Of a DNA stretch of 64,000 nt, positions 55,702-63,732 are shown piece by piece. The position numbers were made by a program, and so were the translations under genes. This stretch comes from Rhodosalinus sp041365695. GTDB lineage: Bacteria; Pseudomonadota; Alphaproteobacteria; Rhodobacterales; Rhodobacteraceae. Location: NCBI RefSeq assembly GCF_041365695.1, contig NZ_JBGFSJ010000005.1, forward strand, positions 329,367 through 393,366. The letters run 5' to 3'. How positions within the stretch are numbered: the stretch's first letter is position 1; each line of letters begins with the position of its first letter. The notes under the pieces are model-generated. The model made no database searches and was not told where the DNA came from. It saw nothing but the letters and a program-made list of their open reading frames with translations.

Positions 55702-55860
55702 CCTGGTGCGGAATGAACGTTCCAGCCGAAAACATCATTCAGGCGCCTGCGTCCCTTGATGACGGGCCACCGTTCCGGGCGATCGGTCTTGAAGGGTTTT
55801 CTGCCGCGCCCGACGCCGCGCATCGCCACACGGGGCACAGAGCTTAGCCAGAGGTCAGAC

Positions 55861-56886
55861 ATGCGAAGCACTCGGACGATCCATGTAATTTCGTGTCATG
55901 CCGAAGGAGAGGTCGGCGACGTGATCGTGGGCGGCGTGGCGCCGCCCCCCGGAAAGACGCTCTGGGAGCAGCGAACCTACATCGAACAGCAGGAGTCGCT
56001 GCGCAATTTCATGCTCAACGAGCCGAGGGGCGGGGTGTTTCGCCATGTGAACCTGCTGGTCCCGCCGAAAAATCCCGATGCCGATGCGGCCTTCATCATA
56101 ATGGAGCCGGAAGATACCCCCCCGATGTCGGGCTCCAACTCCATATGCGTCGCGACGGTGCTGCTGGACTCCGGGATTGTCCCGATGAAGGAACCCGTCA
56201 CCGAAATGGTTCTCGAGGCGCCGGGCGGCCTTGTCCATGTTTGTGCGACCTGCCGAAACGGCAAGGCAGAGAGCATCAGCGTACGAAACGTTCCCAGTTT
56301 TGCTGACAAGCTGGACGCGAAGCTCGAGGTCGCCGGGTTTGGCACCCTCACCGTGGATACCGCGTATGGCGGAGACAGTTTCGTTGTCGTCGATGCTGCG
56401 GCGCTCGGGTTTTCCCTGGTTGAAGACGAGGCGGCCGATCTGGCCAGGCTGGGGGTCGGGATTACGCGGGCCGCCAATGAACAGCTCGGGTTCACCCATC
56501 CCGAGAACCCGGACTGGGACCATATTTCGTTCTGTGCCTTCCGCGGCCCGGTAACGGCGACGCGGACAGGCCTCGAGGGACGGTCCGCCGTTGCGATCCG
56601 ACCGGGGAAAATCGACCGCTCGCCAACCGGAACTGCCGTTTCTGCGCGAATGGCCTTGATGGCCGCCAGAAATCAGTTGCGAGTGGGGCAAACCTTCGAG
56701 GCCGTGTCGATCATCGGCTCGACCTTCATCGGCACGATCCATGGGGAAGCGCAGGTTTCCGGCCGGCCTGCAATCGTCCCGCAAATCACCGGTCGAGGAT
56801 GGATAACCGGCATCCACCAGCACTTGCTCGATCCCGATGATCCCTGGCCGGAGGGCTACAGGCTGAAGGATACATGGGGTGTATAG
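55861..56886 (+). CDS. Proline racemase family protein, Ser/Thr type (probable 3-hydroxyproline dehydratase)
   Basis: A 341-residue relative of the epimerase at 53461 that lacks both catalytic cysteines: the first position is S90 in PPMSGSNSICVATVLL and the second T256 in DRSPTGTAVSARMAL. In trans-3-hydroxy-L-proline dehydratases the second cysteine is a threonine while the first usually stays cysteine, so this Ser/Thr pair is a further departure. A dehydratase role fits the locus, but an epimerase or a different hydroxyproline-like substrate is possible. A 159-base gap after a hairpin precedes it; the aldehyde dehydrogenase follows. Confidence 0.85.
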   Translation: MRSTRTIHVISCHAEGEVGDVIVGGVAPPPGKTLWEQRTYIEQQESLRNFMLNEPRGGVFRHVNLLVPPKNPDADAAFIIMEPEDTPPMSGSNSICVATVLLDSGIVPMKEPVTEMVLEAPGGLVHVCATCRNGKAESISVRNVPSFADKLDAKLEVAGFGTLTVDTAYGGDSFVVVDAAALGFSLVEDEAADLARLGVGITRAANEQLGFTHPENPDWDHISFCAFRGPVTATRTGLEGRSAVAIRPGKIDRSPTGTAVSARMALMAARNQLRVGQTFEAVSIIGSTFIGTIHGEAQVSGRPAIVPQITGRGWITGIHQHLLDPDDPWPEGYRLKDTWGV

Positions 56887-56965
56887 CTTGGGCGCGTTTC
56901 CCGAGAGCCCCATTCGGTCCGAGACCCTCAGCCTGGTCAGAAATCAATGAGAAAGGAAAAGTACC

Positions 56966-58468
56966 GTGATCGGAAAACATCTTATCGCAGGCGAATGGAT
57001 TGGAAACGACGAGACGTTCGCGAACGCTCCCGTGGAAGGCGATCCTGACAATTTTGCCGCCGGCAGCCCGGAGTACGTCGACCAGGCGGTCCGCGCGGCA
57101 GAGGAAGCTTTCACATCCTATTCCGAACTGTCCCGCGCCGCGCGAGCGACTTTCCTGCGCACCATCGCGGATGAGATCGAGGCGCGTGGAGCCCGGATCA
57201 CTGAAACCGGCACGAGAGAAACCGGCTTGCCCCCGGCGAGGCTCGAGGGAGAGCGGGGCCGCACATGTGGACAGCTCCGCCTCTTCGCCGAGCATATCGA
57301 GCAGGGTGAGTATCTGGATCGGCGCCACGATCCCGCCTTGCCGGACAGGGAGCCCGCTCCGCGCCCGGATCTTCGGATGATGCAGCGGCCGATCGGGCCT
57401 GTGGCCGTGTTCGGTGCGTCCAATTTCCCGTTGGCTTTCTCGACGGCTGGCGGCGACACGGCCAGCGCGCTGGCGGCTGGCTGCCCGGTGGTGGTGAAGG
57501 GGCACGGCGCACATCCCGGCACCGCCGAGATCGTGGCCGAGGCCATTTCGGCAGCCATCGAAGCCTGCGGCGTCCATCCAGGTGTCTTCTCGCTTGTCCA
57601 GGGCGGCAGCCGGGAGGTCGGGCAATCGCTCGTTCAGCACCCGCTGATCCGTGCGGTGGGGTTCACCGGCAGTCTTGCCGGGGGGCGGGCGCTCTATGAT
57701 CTCTGCGCGAAGCGGCCAGAGCCGATCCCCTTCTTCGGCGAACTCGGTTCGGTCAACCCGATGTTTCTGTTGCCTGGGGCGGTCAAGGCGCGCGGCGACG
57801 AAATCGCGAAAGGGTGGGCCGGATCGCTCACCATGGGGGCGGGACAATTCTGCACCAATCCCGGCATCGCCATTTTGATCGACGGGCCCGAGGCCGACTC
57901 CTTCATGGAGGCAGCCACCGCGGCACTGGACCCCGAGGCGGCGCAGGTGATGCTGACGGACGGTATTGCGCAGGCATATCGTGCGGGCCGCGACCGTGTG
58001 GCCGCCAGCAAGGGAGTGCAGGAGATCCTGACATCGACGTGCGACCTGCGGACTGCCACACCCTATCTCTTCGCCACGACCGGCAAGGAGTGGTTGGAAA
58101 ACGACGTGCTTGGCGAAGAGGTGTTCGGCCCGCTGGGTCTGATCGTGAAGGTGTCGGATTCCGGCGAGATGAAAGATGTCGCCCGGTCGCTGCAAGGACA
58201 GCTGACATGTACCCTTCACATGGACGACGCCGACACCGAGATTGCGCGCGGCCTGATGCCGATCATCGAGCGGAAGGCGGGGCGCCTGCTGGCCAATGGC
58301 TTCCCGACCGGTGTCGAAGTGTGCGACAGCATGGTGCATGGTGGCCCCTATCCGGCCAGTACGAATTTCGGTCATACCTCGGTCGGCACGCTGGCCATAC
58401 GTCGCTTTCTGCGGCCGGTCTGCTATCAAAACATTCCCGGCGAACTCCTGCCCGAAGACTTGAGGTAG
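56966..58468 (+). CDS. 2-oxoglutarate semialdehyde dehydrogenase (aldehyde dehydrogenase family)
   Basis: Oxidises 2-oxoglutarate semialdehyde to 2-oxoglutarate with NAD(P)+, the last step of hydroxyproline breakdown. The 500-residue protein has the general-base glutamate E259 in FFGELGSVNPMFLLPGA and the nucleophile C296 in GAGQFCTNPGI; NAD site GFTGSLAGGRALYDL and GASNFPLAFSTAGGDTASALAAG are typical of the KGSADH branch. The start is GTG 56966 behind GAAAGGAAAAG. It ends the plus-strand operon. Confidence 0.92.
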   Translation: MIGKHLIAGEWIGNDETFANAPVEGDPDNFAAGSPEYVDQAVRAAEEAFTSYSELSRAARATFLRTIADEIEARGARITETGTRETGLPPARLEGERGRTCGQLRLFAEHIEQGEYLDRRHDPALPDREPAPRPDLRMMQRPIGPVAVFGASNFPLAFSTAGGDTASALAAGCPVVVKGHGAHPGTAEIVAEAISAAIEACGVHPGVFSLVQGGSREVGQSLVQHPLIRAVGFTGSLAGGRALYDLCAKRPEPIPFFGELGSVNPMFLLPGAVKARGDEIAKGWAGSLTMGAGQFCTNPGIAILIDGPEADSFMEAATAALDPEAAQVMLTDGIAQAYRAGRDRVAASKGVQEILTSTCDLRTATPYLFATTGKEWLENDVLGEEVFGPLGLIVKVSDSGEMKDVARSLQGQLTCTLHMDDADTEIARGLMPIIERKAGRLLANGFPTGVEVCDSMVHGGPYPASTNFGHTSVGTLAIRRFLRPVCYQNIPGELLPEDLR

Positions 58469-58490
58469 AAAGCGAGGGGCGCCCTTGGGC

Positions 58491-58507
58491 CCGCCCCCAT
58501 GGGGCGG
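58491..58507 (+). terminator. Hairpin at the end of the hydroxyproline operon
   Basis: CCGCCCC (58491-58497) and GGGGCGG (58501-58507) form a perfect 7-bp stem with a CAT loop, 22 bases after the aldehyde dehydrogenase stop. No T-run follows, so it is a plausible but unproven terminator. Confidence 0.5.
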
Positions 58508-58647
58508 TCAAGGCTGGCCTGCTGCCGGTTTCATGGTGGACCTTGCCGGGTCCTCGGTCCGGGCGTCATGCGAGCTCCGGGCGGGTTTCGGTCGGGCCGC
58601 ACCGGCGCTCGGCGTCAAGTTGCCGATCGCGGCTGATCTCTGCCGCC

Positions 58648-59574
58648 TCACCCACCTGCGCTGACGATGTGCGCCACGTCGAGCCGTGCCGCGTCACCCT
58701 GCACGCGGTAGGCCAGCAGCGGCCCGTCGCCGCCCGCCGAGTAGTCGAGGCAGAGGGCGTTCAGCGCCTGGAGAGCCGGCCGCCCGTCGAGCCAGTAGTG
58801 GCCGAAGAAGACGGGTCTCGCGCCGGCGGGGTAGGCGCCGGCGCGCGCGAACTCCGGCAGGGGCCCGGGCGGCAGTTCGGCGGGATCGGGCACCGATATG
58901 GCGATGTCCGCCCAGCTCGCCGCTTCGCCTTGCCACCACTTGAGGCGGACATGCGCGCGGCGACGCCCATCCTTGTCGTGGAAGACGTGCCCCTCGGGCA
59001 GAGGGACTTCCGGCCCCTTCGTGGTCGTCTCGACGCGCGCGTGGAGCGCGTGCTCCTGGTCGGCGGCGGCAACGAGCTGATCCTCGTCGAGGACGCCGTC
59101 CCGGGTCTCCCGCGCGAGCGCCGCGATGACGGCCTCGTCCCAGCAGGCGTGCACCGCCCGGAAACGCGCCGTTTCCAGGTAAAGCGGCAGGCTCTGCATC
59201 CAGGCGAGCACCTCCCGCGTCGCGGGCGCGTCCGGCGGGAAGGCCTCGAGGAAGCTGCGGTGCTGCGCGGTGTTCTTCGCGCTTCGCGCGCGGAGCGGTT
59301 CCCCGGTTCCAGGATGCCGGGTGTGGTAATGGAGCGCGTTGAGCTCGTGGTTGCCCATGACCGCGCGGGCCTTGCCGGCGTCCATGAGGCTCCGGACCGT
59401 GCGGATCACGCCCGCGTTGTCGGGCCCCAGGTCGATGAAATCGCCGAGGAAGATGATCTCGCGATCGGGCGCGTCGTTGATCCAGCCCGCGGCGCTTTGG
59501 CGCCAGCCGAGCTTCGGGAGAAGCTCGTGGAGCTTCTCGCCCTGGCCGTGAATGTCGGGGATGATGTCGTGCAT
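58648..59574 (-). CDS. Metallophosphoesterase (calcineurin-like)
   Basis: A 308-residue phosphatase of the PPP-like metallophosphoesterase fold. The metal motifs are visible: DIHGQGEKL near residue 7, GDFIDLGPDNAGV, GNHELNALHYH, and a late GHYWLDG. It resembles diadenosine-tetraphosphatase/Ser-Thr phosphatase-like proteins, but the extra middle segment (about 150-240; RAVHACWDEAVIAALARE) means the substrate is open. Its ATG overlaps the stop of the 114-residue gene (ATGA), so it is the last of three coupled genes. Confidence 0.85.
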   Translation of the reverse strand: MHDIIPDIHGQGEKLHELLPKLGWRQSAAGWINDAPDREIIFLGDFIDLGPDNAGVIRTVRSLMDAGKARAVMGNHELNALHYHTRHPGTGEPLRARSAKNTAQHRSFLEAFPPDAPATREVLAWMQSLPLYLETARFRAVHACWDEAVIAALARETRDGVLDEDQLVAAADQEHALHARVETTTKGPEVPLPEGHVFHDKDGRRRAHVRLKWWQGEAASWADIAISVPDPAELPPGPLPEFARAGAYPAGARPVFFGHYWLDGRPALQALNALCLDYSAGGDGPLLAYRVQGDAARLDVAHIVSAGG

Positions 59575-59918
59575 CAGGCCTCCTCGTGATCGAAGATGTC
59601 CATCGGGATCTCGGGGGCGTGCGGCGCGCAGTCCGCCAGCACCCGGTCGAGCATCGCCATGCCGGGCGCGCGGCGGATCCGGTAGCGATCGATCGGCAGC
59701 GCCCTACCGCAGTCGCAGCCGCGGGCCCGGTTCTCGGGCGTCCAGTGCCAGGAGCGCACGAGGTCCACGCCGGCGATCCCGACCCGCCGGGTGATGCCGT
59801 GCTTCGGCGGACCGTGCGGTGGCAGGGCCTCGGCCTCCACCACGGTCCCCTCCGGCACGGGCATGCCGCGCCCGTCGTGGCGCTGCCACGGGCCCCAGAG
59901 CCGCTCAGCGCCAGACAT
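59574..59918 (-). CDS. Hypothetical protein, 114 residues
   Basis: A small protein starting MSGAERLWGPWQRHDGRGM. It has a C-x-C (GCDCGRALPIDRYRIR) and an acidic C-terminus (DIFDHEEA). The C-terminal half resembles no family I recognise. It overlaps the upstream 141-residue gene by 14 bases and the phosphatase start by four, so the three are clearly one translational unit. Confidence 0.65.
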   Translation of the reverse strand: MSGAERLWGPWQRHDGRGMPVPEGTVVEAEALPPHGPPKHGITRRVGIAGVDLVRSWHWTPENRARGCDCGRALPIDRYRIRRAPGMAMLDRVLADCAPHAPEIPMDIFDHEEA

Positions 59919-60330
59919 CGGAGAGCTCCGCGCCGCGCCGGTCGGCGAGCGCCCAGCGATGGCCGTTGAGGATCCGCACGGCGCGCAGATGCGGCCAGAA
60001 CCACCGGTATCCCGGGTAGAGGAAACATCCGTGGGCGGGCGGCGTGAGCTCGAGCTGCTCTGCGATCTGCGCAAGCGCCTGTGCCCCGTGGCCCTCGAGC
60101 TCGAGGCGAATGGCGATGTAGCTGATGGGATAGGCCGTGATCAGCAGGCCCGCGACGAGGTGGTCGCGCCGCCCGCGCTCCGGGCCGTTCGGGCGGGCGA
60201 GGATCGCCTCGAGCATCACGAGCGCGCGGGCGCGCTCCTGCCAGCGGGGCACCACCGCCCGCGCGAGGCTCCGGCGCACGAACGCCGTGCGCGCCGTCGC
60301 GGCGCATTGGTCGGGAAGGTCGAGGATCAT
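59905..60330 (-). CDS. Hypothetical protein, 141 residues
   Basis: A helical protein beginning MILDLPDQCAATARTAFVRRSL with HDHLVAGLLITAYPISYIAIRLELEGHGAQALAQIAEQLEL-like repeats of hydrophobic helices (about 80-120). AAGGAG stands before the ATG. I recognise no domain. It is the first gene of the three-gene unit; the following spacer to the plus-strand side (60331-60890) has no called gene. Confidence 0.65.
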   Translation of the reverse strand: MILDLPDQCAATARTAFVRRSLARAVVPRWQERARALVMLEAILARPNGPERGRRDHLVAGLLITAYPISYIAIRLELEGHGAQALAQIAEQLELTPPAHGCFLYPGYRWFWPHLRAVRILNGHRWALADRRGAELSDVWR

Positions 60331-60890
60331 GAGGGAACTCCTTCGGCACGTGACATTGGCCGAAGGCGCGCGGGCACCGCGTCACGCCGGTATCTTACCG
60401 GAACGACACCTGCGTCGTGGCGCACGACAAGGCGGGTTTTGGGAGAGGTCCGCATGGGCCACCCTTTCGTTGCCAGTCTTCGGCCGCATCCCCCACTCTG
60501 GGGTGCCACCTTGCTGGGTCAGCAGGTTGGCGAGAGCGCTGAGGCTCTTCTCAAGATGCATGGTAAAAGTAGTTGTTCTGCCGAAGGAGTGCAATCCCCG
60601 GTCGGGCAGGCGCGCATATGTGGGTGATCTGGCAAGGACGGTCGGAAAGCAGCGGTGCATCTCGTGCGGAGGCGGCCGGGAACCGTCTCGCACCGATTGG
60701 ATCCTGTCGACGCTACAAAGCGCCACGCGCGGGCGTCACGCCAGCGCGCTCCCGCGCATCTCTCCGGTCGAGCGTGTCGCGCCCCGCCCGGCTTCGGCGC
60801 CCCGGCCATCGCCGAAGATACCGGATCTGACGAGACGCTGATTTGCGGTGGCAGGCCGCGCCGCGAAGGTGGCACGGCCCGCTTGCCGGC
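60331..60890. other. Intergenic region, no confident gene
   Basis: About 560 bases between two minus-strand genes. It contains the promoter side of the 141-residue gene and the downstream side of the sugar dehydrogenase gene. Several overlapping open frames exist on both strands, all Arg/Pro/Ser-rich and without a good ribosome site. A patch with lower GC around 60540-60640 stands out slightly. I see no transposase remnant, repeat or RNA gene that I can support. Confidence 0.45.
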
Positions 60891-62174
60891 TCAGTCGCCC
60901 GGCGTCAGCTTGTGGACCGCCCCTCCGTCGACGGCGGTGTAGAGGCTGCCGTCGGGGCCCAGCACGAGCGAGCGGAAGCGCGCGGGCGGCATCGGCAGCG
61001 TCATCTCGGTCACGTCACGCACCGAGATCTCGCCTTCGTGGGTCTCGAGCTCGATCACGTCGATGCGCTGGCCGATGGGCGTTCCGCCAAAGCCGATGCC
61101 CAGCAGGCCGACGGCCAAGGCGCCGTCCCATTCGCCCCATTGCTCACCCTCGAGAAAGGCAGCAGAGGATATGCCCTGCGACCAGCCGTTGTTCTCCCAG
61201 ATCGGCGGCATCGCGTCGGGATAGGTCTCGAAATCCGTCATCGGCATGAACGACGCGCGTTCGAAGCGGTTCATGCCTTCGTCCTGGTTGGGCATGTACC
61301 CGCAATAGCCATCGGGACAGTCGCCCCGGCCCGCCATGTTGTCACGCGGGTCCCAGCCACCGTTCCCGCCGTTTTCCAGCACAGTGATCTCGTCGGAGTG
61401 CCATGGCCCGTGCTCCGTGATGATGGCGTCGCCCGTTTCGGGGTGAAAGGCGATGCCCTGCACGTTGCGGTGCCCGTAGGTGTAGGTCCGCTTGTCGAAG
61501 CCTTCGGGCGGGGTGTTGTCGGGGTGCGCACTTCCGTCCGTCTGGATGCGCAGCACCTTGGAGCCCATGAGCGTCGGGCTTTGCGGGATCTCGGGGTTGT
61601 GGTTGTCGCCCGTGGTGAGCCACAGCGCCCCCTCGGGACCGAAGCGAACGCGCCCGCCGTTATGGGCACCGGGCCCGCCGAAGGGATGATCGGAGTCCTC
61701 CATCTTGTAGGGCACGTCATCCACGATATCGACGCGGTTCGAAACGGCGGTGAAGTCCTCGTTCACGGTGAAGCGCATCAGCCGGTTGGTGTGCGGATCG
61801 GACATGTCGGACGTGGCATAGACATAGATGCGCCGGTTGGTCTCGAACTCCGGGTCGAAGGCGACGCCCATCATCCCGGCCTGACCTTCGCAGAACAGGT
61901 CCGACCCGTTCGACGGGTAGCCATCGACGTCGCCCATACCGTAGAGCGCGTTGACCGTCCCATCGGGCAACCGCACCGAAAGGCCGTTGCACTTCTCGCT
62001 GAACAGCATCGTTCCATCGTCGAGGAACGCGATGTCCCAGGGGCTGTCCAGCCCGTCGAGCACGACTTCGTGCTGAAGGCTGGTGGTGTTCATCCCCACT
62101 TGGGCGAAAGCCGGCGATGCAAGGATCGCGGTCCCGGTCAGCAGCGATGCGACGAAGGCCCTTTGATAAGCCAT
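60891..62174 (-). CDS. PQQ-dependent sugar dehydrogenase (Asd/GDH-B type)
   Basis: A 427-residue soluble beta-propeller quinoprotein, exported (signal peptide MAYQRAFVASLLTGTAILASPAFA). Family features: LDSPWDIAFLDDGTMLFSEK, GMMGVAFDPEFETNRRIYVYAT, FGGPGAHNGGRVRFGPEGALWLTTGDNHN and YGHRNVQGIAFHPETGDAIITEHGPW, the last two carrying PQQ- and calcium-site residues. Members oxidise aldose sugars and pass electrons to a periplasmic carrier. The cytochrome-like remnant upstream may once have been that carrier. The start at 62174 gives the signal peptide. Confidence 0.88.
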   Translation of the reverse strand: MAYQRAFVASLLTGTAILASPAFAQVGMNTTSLQHEVVLDGLDSPWDIAFLDDGTMLFSEKCNGLSVRLPDGTVNALYGMGDVDGYPSNGSDLFCEGQAGMMGVAFDPEFETNRRIYVYATSDMSDPHTNRLMRFTVNEDFTAVSNRVDIVDDVPYKMEDSDHPFGGPGAHNGGRVRFGPEGALWLTTGDNHNPEIPQSPTLMGSKVLRIQTDGSAHPDNTPPEGFDKRTYTYGHRNVQGIAFHPETGDAIITEHGPWHSDEITVLENGGNGGWDPRDNMAGRGDCPDGYCGYMPNQDEGMNRFERASFMPMTDFETYPDAMPPIWENNGWSQGISSAAFLEGEQWGEWDGALAVGLLGIGFGGTPIGQRIDVIELETHEGEISVRDVTEMTLPMPPARFRSLVLGPDGSLYTAVDGGAVHKLTPGD

Positions 62175-62277
62175 GTGATCCTCCCTTGAATGTCTTCCGT
62201 CCAATGCGACCTCCTGGAATTGATCGTCGGGAGGCGTTGGCGATTAAGCTGTAAATGTAAGCACGATCGTTTTCCGA

Positions 62278-62691
62278 TCAAGGCAAGCGCATGTCCGACA
62301 TCCGACCGCCCGGGCCTTTCGCGCGTCGGTCGAAGGCGCGTGTCACGTGGACCGCAAGGCTGGCGATCTCCGTGTCCGAAATATTCCTCGCGGTCTGGAT
62401 CATCGGAACCGAGTCCGGACCGACGCGCGCGCCGGCTCTGTAAGTCTTCAGCCGGTTCGCGATGTAGTCCGGCGCCTTGTCGGACAGCTGCGGATAGCTC
62501 GCGACGCCCTGCGCCTCTTTGCCGTGGCAGGCATCCGTGCGGTGTAGCCCGACGGCGGCATGTGGCAGGCGACACGCGACGCGGCTCGTCTGTCGATGAT
62601 GGCCGAGCGTGGGCGTCGATTCGGTTCGCCAGTCGGCCACGGCGAAATTCAGCGAAGAGCTTCGGGCGTTCGGGGCCAGCAGGGCGACCAT
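62278..62691 (-). pseudogene. Decayed c-type cytochrome (C-terminal part)
   Basis: The open frame of 137 codons starts 2 bases after the yeiH stop. From residue 53 it reads like a class I cytochrome c: DACHGKEAQGVASYPQLSD, then PDYIANRLKTYRAGARVGPDSVPMIQTARNISDTEIASLAVHV with a possible heme-ligand M97. But the first heme cysteine is replaced by T52 (TDACH instead of CxxCH), and the first 50 residues look like random sequence without a signal peptide. It is most likely a truncated remnant, not a working cytochrome. Confidence 0.75.
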
Positions 62692-62693
62692 CG

Positions 62694-63725
62694 TCACGCG
62701 AACTCCAGAAAGCTGATCCCGGCCAGGACGAGCCCCGCGAGAAACAGGGTTTCGGCCACGATCAGCGCGATCGCACCGCCACCCACCTTGATGATGTTGC
62801 GCAGGTCGGTCTTCATCCCGACCGCGGCGATGGCGGCCAGCAGGGCCCAGGACGAAAGCCCGGCCAGGAACGCGCCCAGCGTCTCGGGGATCAGGCCAAG
62901 CGAATTCAGCGTGGCGAGGCAGAGGAACCCCGCCACGAAGCCGGGCACGATCGGCGGCCGCGTGCCGTCCGCGCGCGTCTGTTCGCGTTGCCACACAAGC
63001 GTGATCACGATCACCACCGGTGCGAGGAACGAGACCCGGATCAATTTGACGAGAGTCGATGTCTCGCCCGCGGTGTCGGAAATCGAAAAGCCCGCGCCGA
63101 CGACCTGCGCCACGTCGTGCACCGTCGCACCGATGAAGGCCCCCGCCGTGACGTCGTCGAAGCCGAGCGCATTGGTGAGGATCGGGTAGAGGATCATCGC
63201 GATCGTCGACAGGACCGTGACGCCCAGGACCGTGAACAGCAGGTTGCGCTCGGACCGTTCGTCCTTGGGCAGGACGGCGGCGATGGCCATGGCGGCCGAT
63301 GCGCCGCAGATGGCGACCGCGCCGGCGGTGAGAATGGCAAATCGCGGCCCCTGTCCGATCAGGCGCGCCAGCGCCACGCCGAAGAGGATGGTGGCGACCG
63401 TCCCGCCGACAAGCAGCCCGATCATGCCCCAGCCCAGCGACGTCAGCATCTCGACGCTGATGCGCGCGCCCAGGACCGCAACGCCGAACCGCAGGACGGT
63501 GCGGGCGGTGAAGCCGATGCCCGCCGCGGTCGGTCCCGGTTCGCCGAGGAAATTCAGCGCGATCCCGAACAGCAGCGCCATGAGCATCGCCGGGGCGCCA
63601 TGATGCTCGGCCACGAATTGCGCCGCCAGCGCTACGAGGACCGCGACCATGACGCCCGGCAGATACGCCTTGAGCTGCCCGGCCAATCGCTGGCCGGACA
63701 AGCCGTACACCGTTTGCAGCTTCAT
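62694..63725 (-). CDS. yeiH: YeiH family membrane protein (putative sulfate/sulfite exporter)
   Basis: A 343-residue inner-membrane protein with about ten hydrophobic helices, UPF0324/YeiH family. GIALNFLGEPGPTAAGIGFTARTVLRFGVAVLGARIS and ICGASAAMAIAAVLP are the conserved blocks; GATVHDVAQVVGAGFSIS is another. Relatives occur beside sulfonate-degrading genes and are thought to export sulfate or sulfite. It lies 7 bases after xsc, supporting that role: xsc releases sulfite. Transport itself is inferred from context. Confidence 0.9.
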   Translation of the reverse strand: MKLQTVYGLSGQRLAGQLKAYLPGVMVAVLVALAAQFVAEHHGAPAMLMALLFGIALNFLGEPGPTAAGIGFTARTVLRFGVAVLGARISVEMLTSLGWGMIGLLVGGTVATILFGVALARLIGQGPRFAILTAGAVAICGASAAMAIAAVLPKDERSERNLLFTVLGVTVLSTIAMILYPILTNALGFDDVTAGAFIGATVHDVAQVVGAGFSISDTAGETSTLVKLIRVSFLAPVVIVITLVWQREQTRADGTRPPIVPGFVAGFLCLATLNSLGLIPETLGAFLAGLSSWALLAAIAAVGMKTDLRNIIKVGGGAIALIVAETLFLAGLVLAGISFLEFA

Positions 63726-63732
63726 GCCGGGA

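Noticed and set aside
55698..55847. 49-codon frame whose ATG overlaps the dehydrogenase stop (ATGA).
   Set aside because: Attractive overlap, but no family, a hairpin just before it, and a composition like random sequence; not enough to call a gene.
60331..60890. Transposase or phage remnant in the 560-base gap.
   Set aside because: No transposase motif, inverted repeats or target duplication found on either strand.
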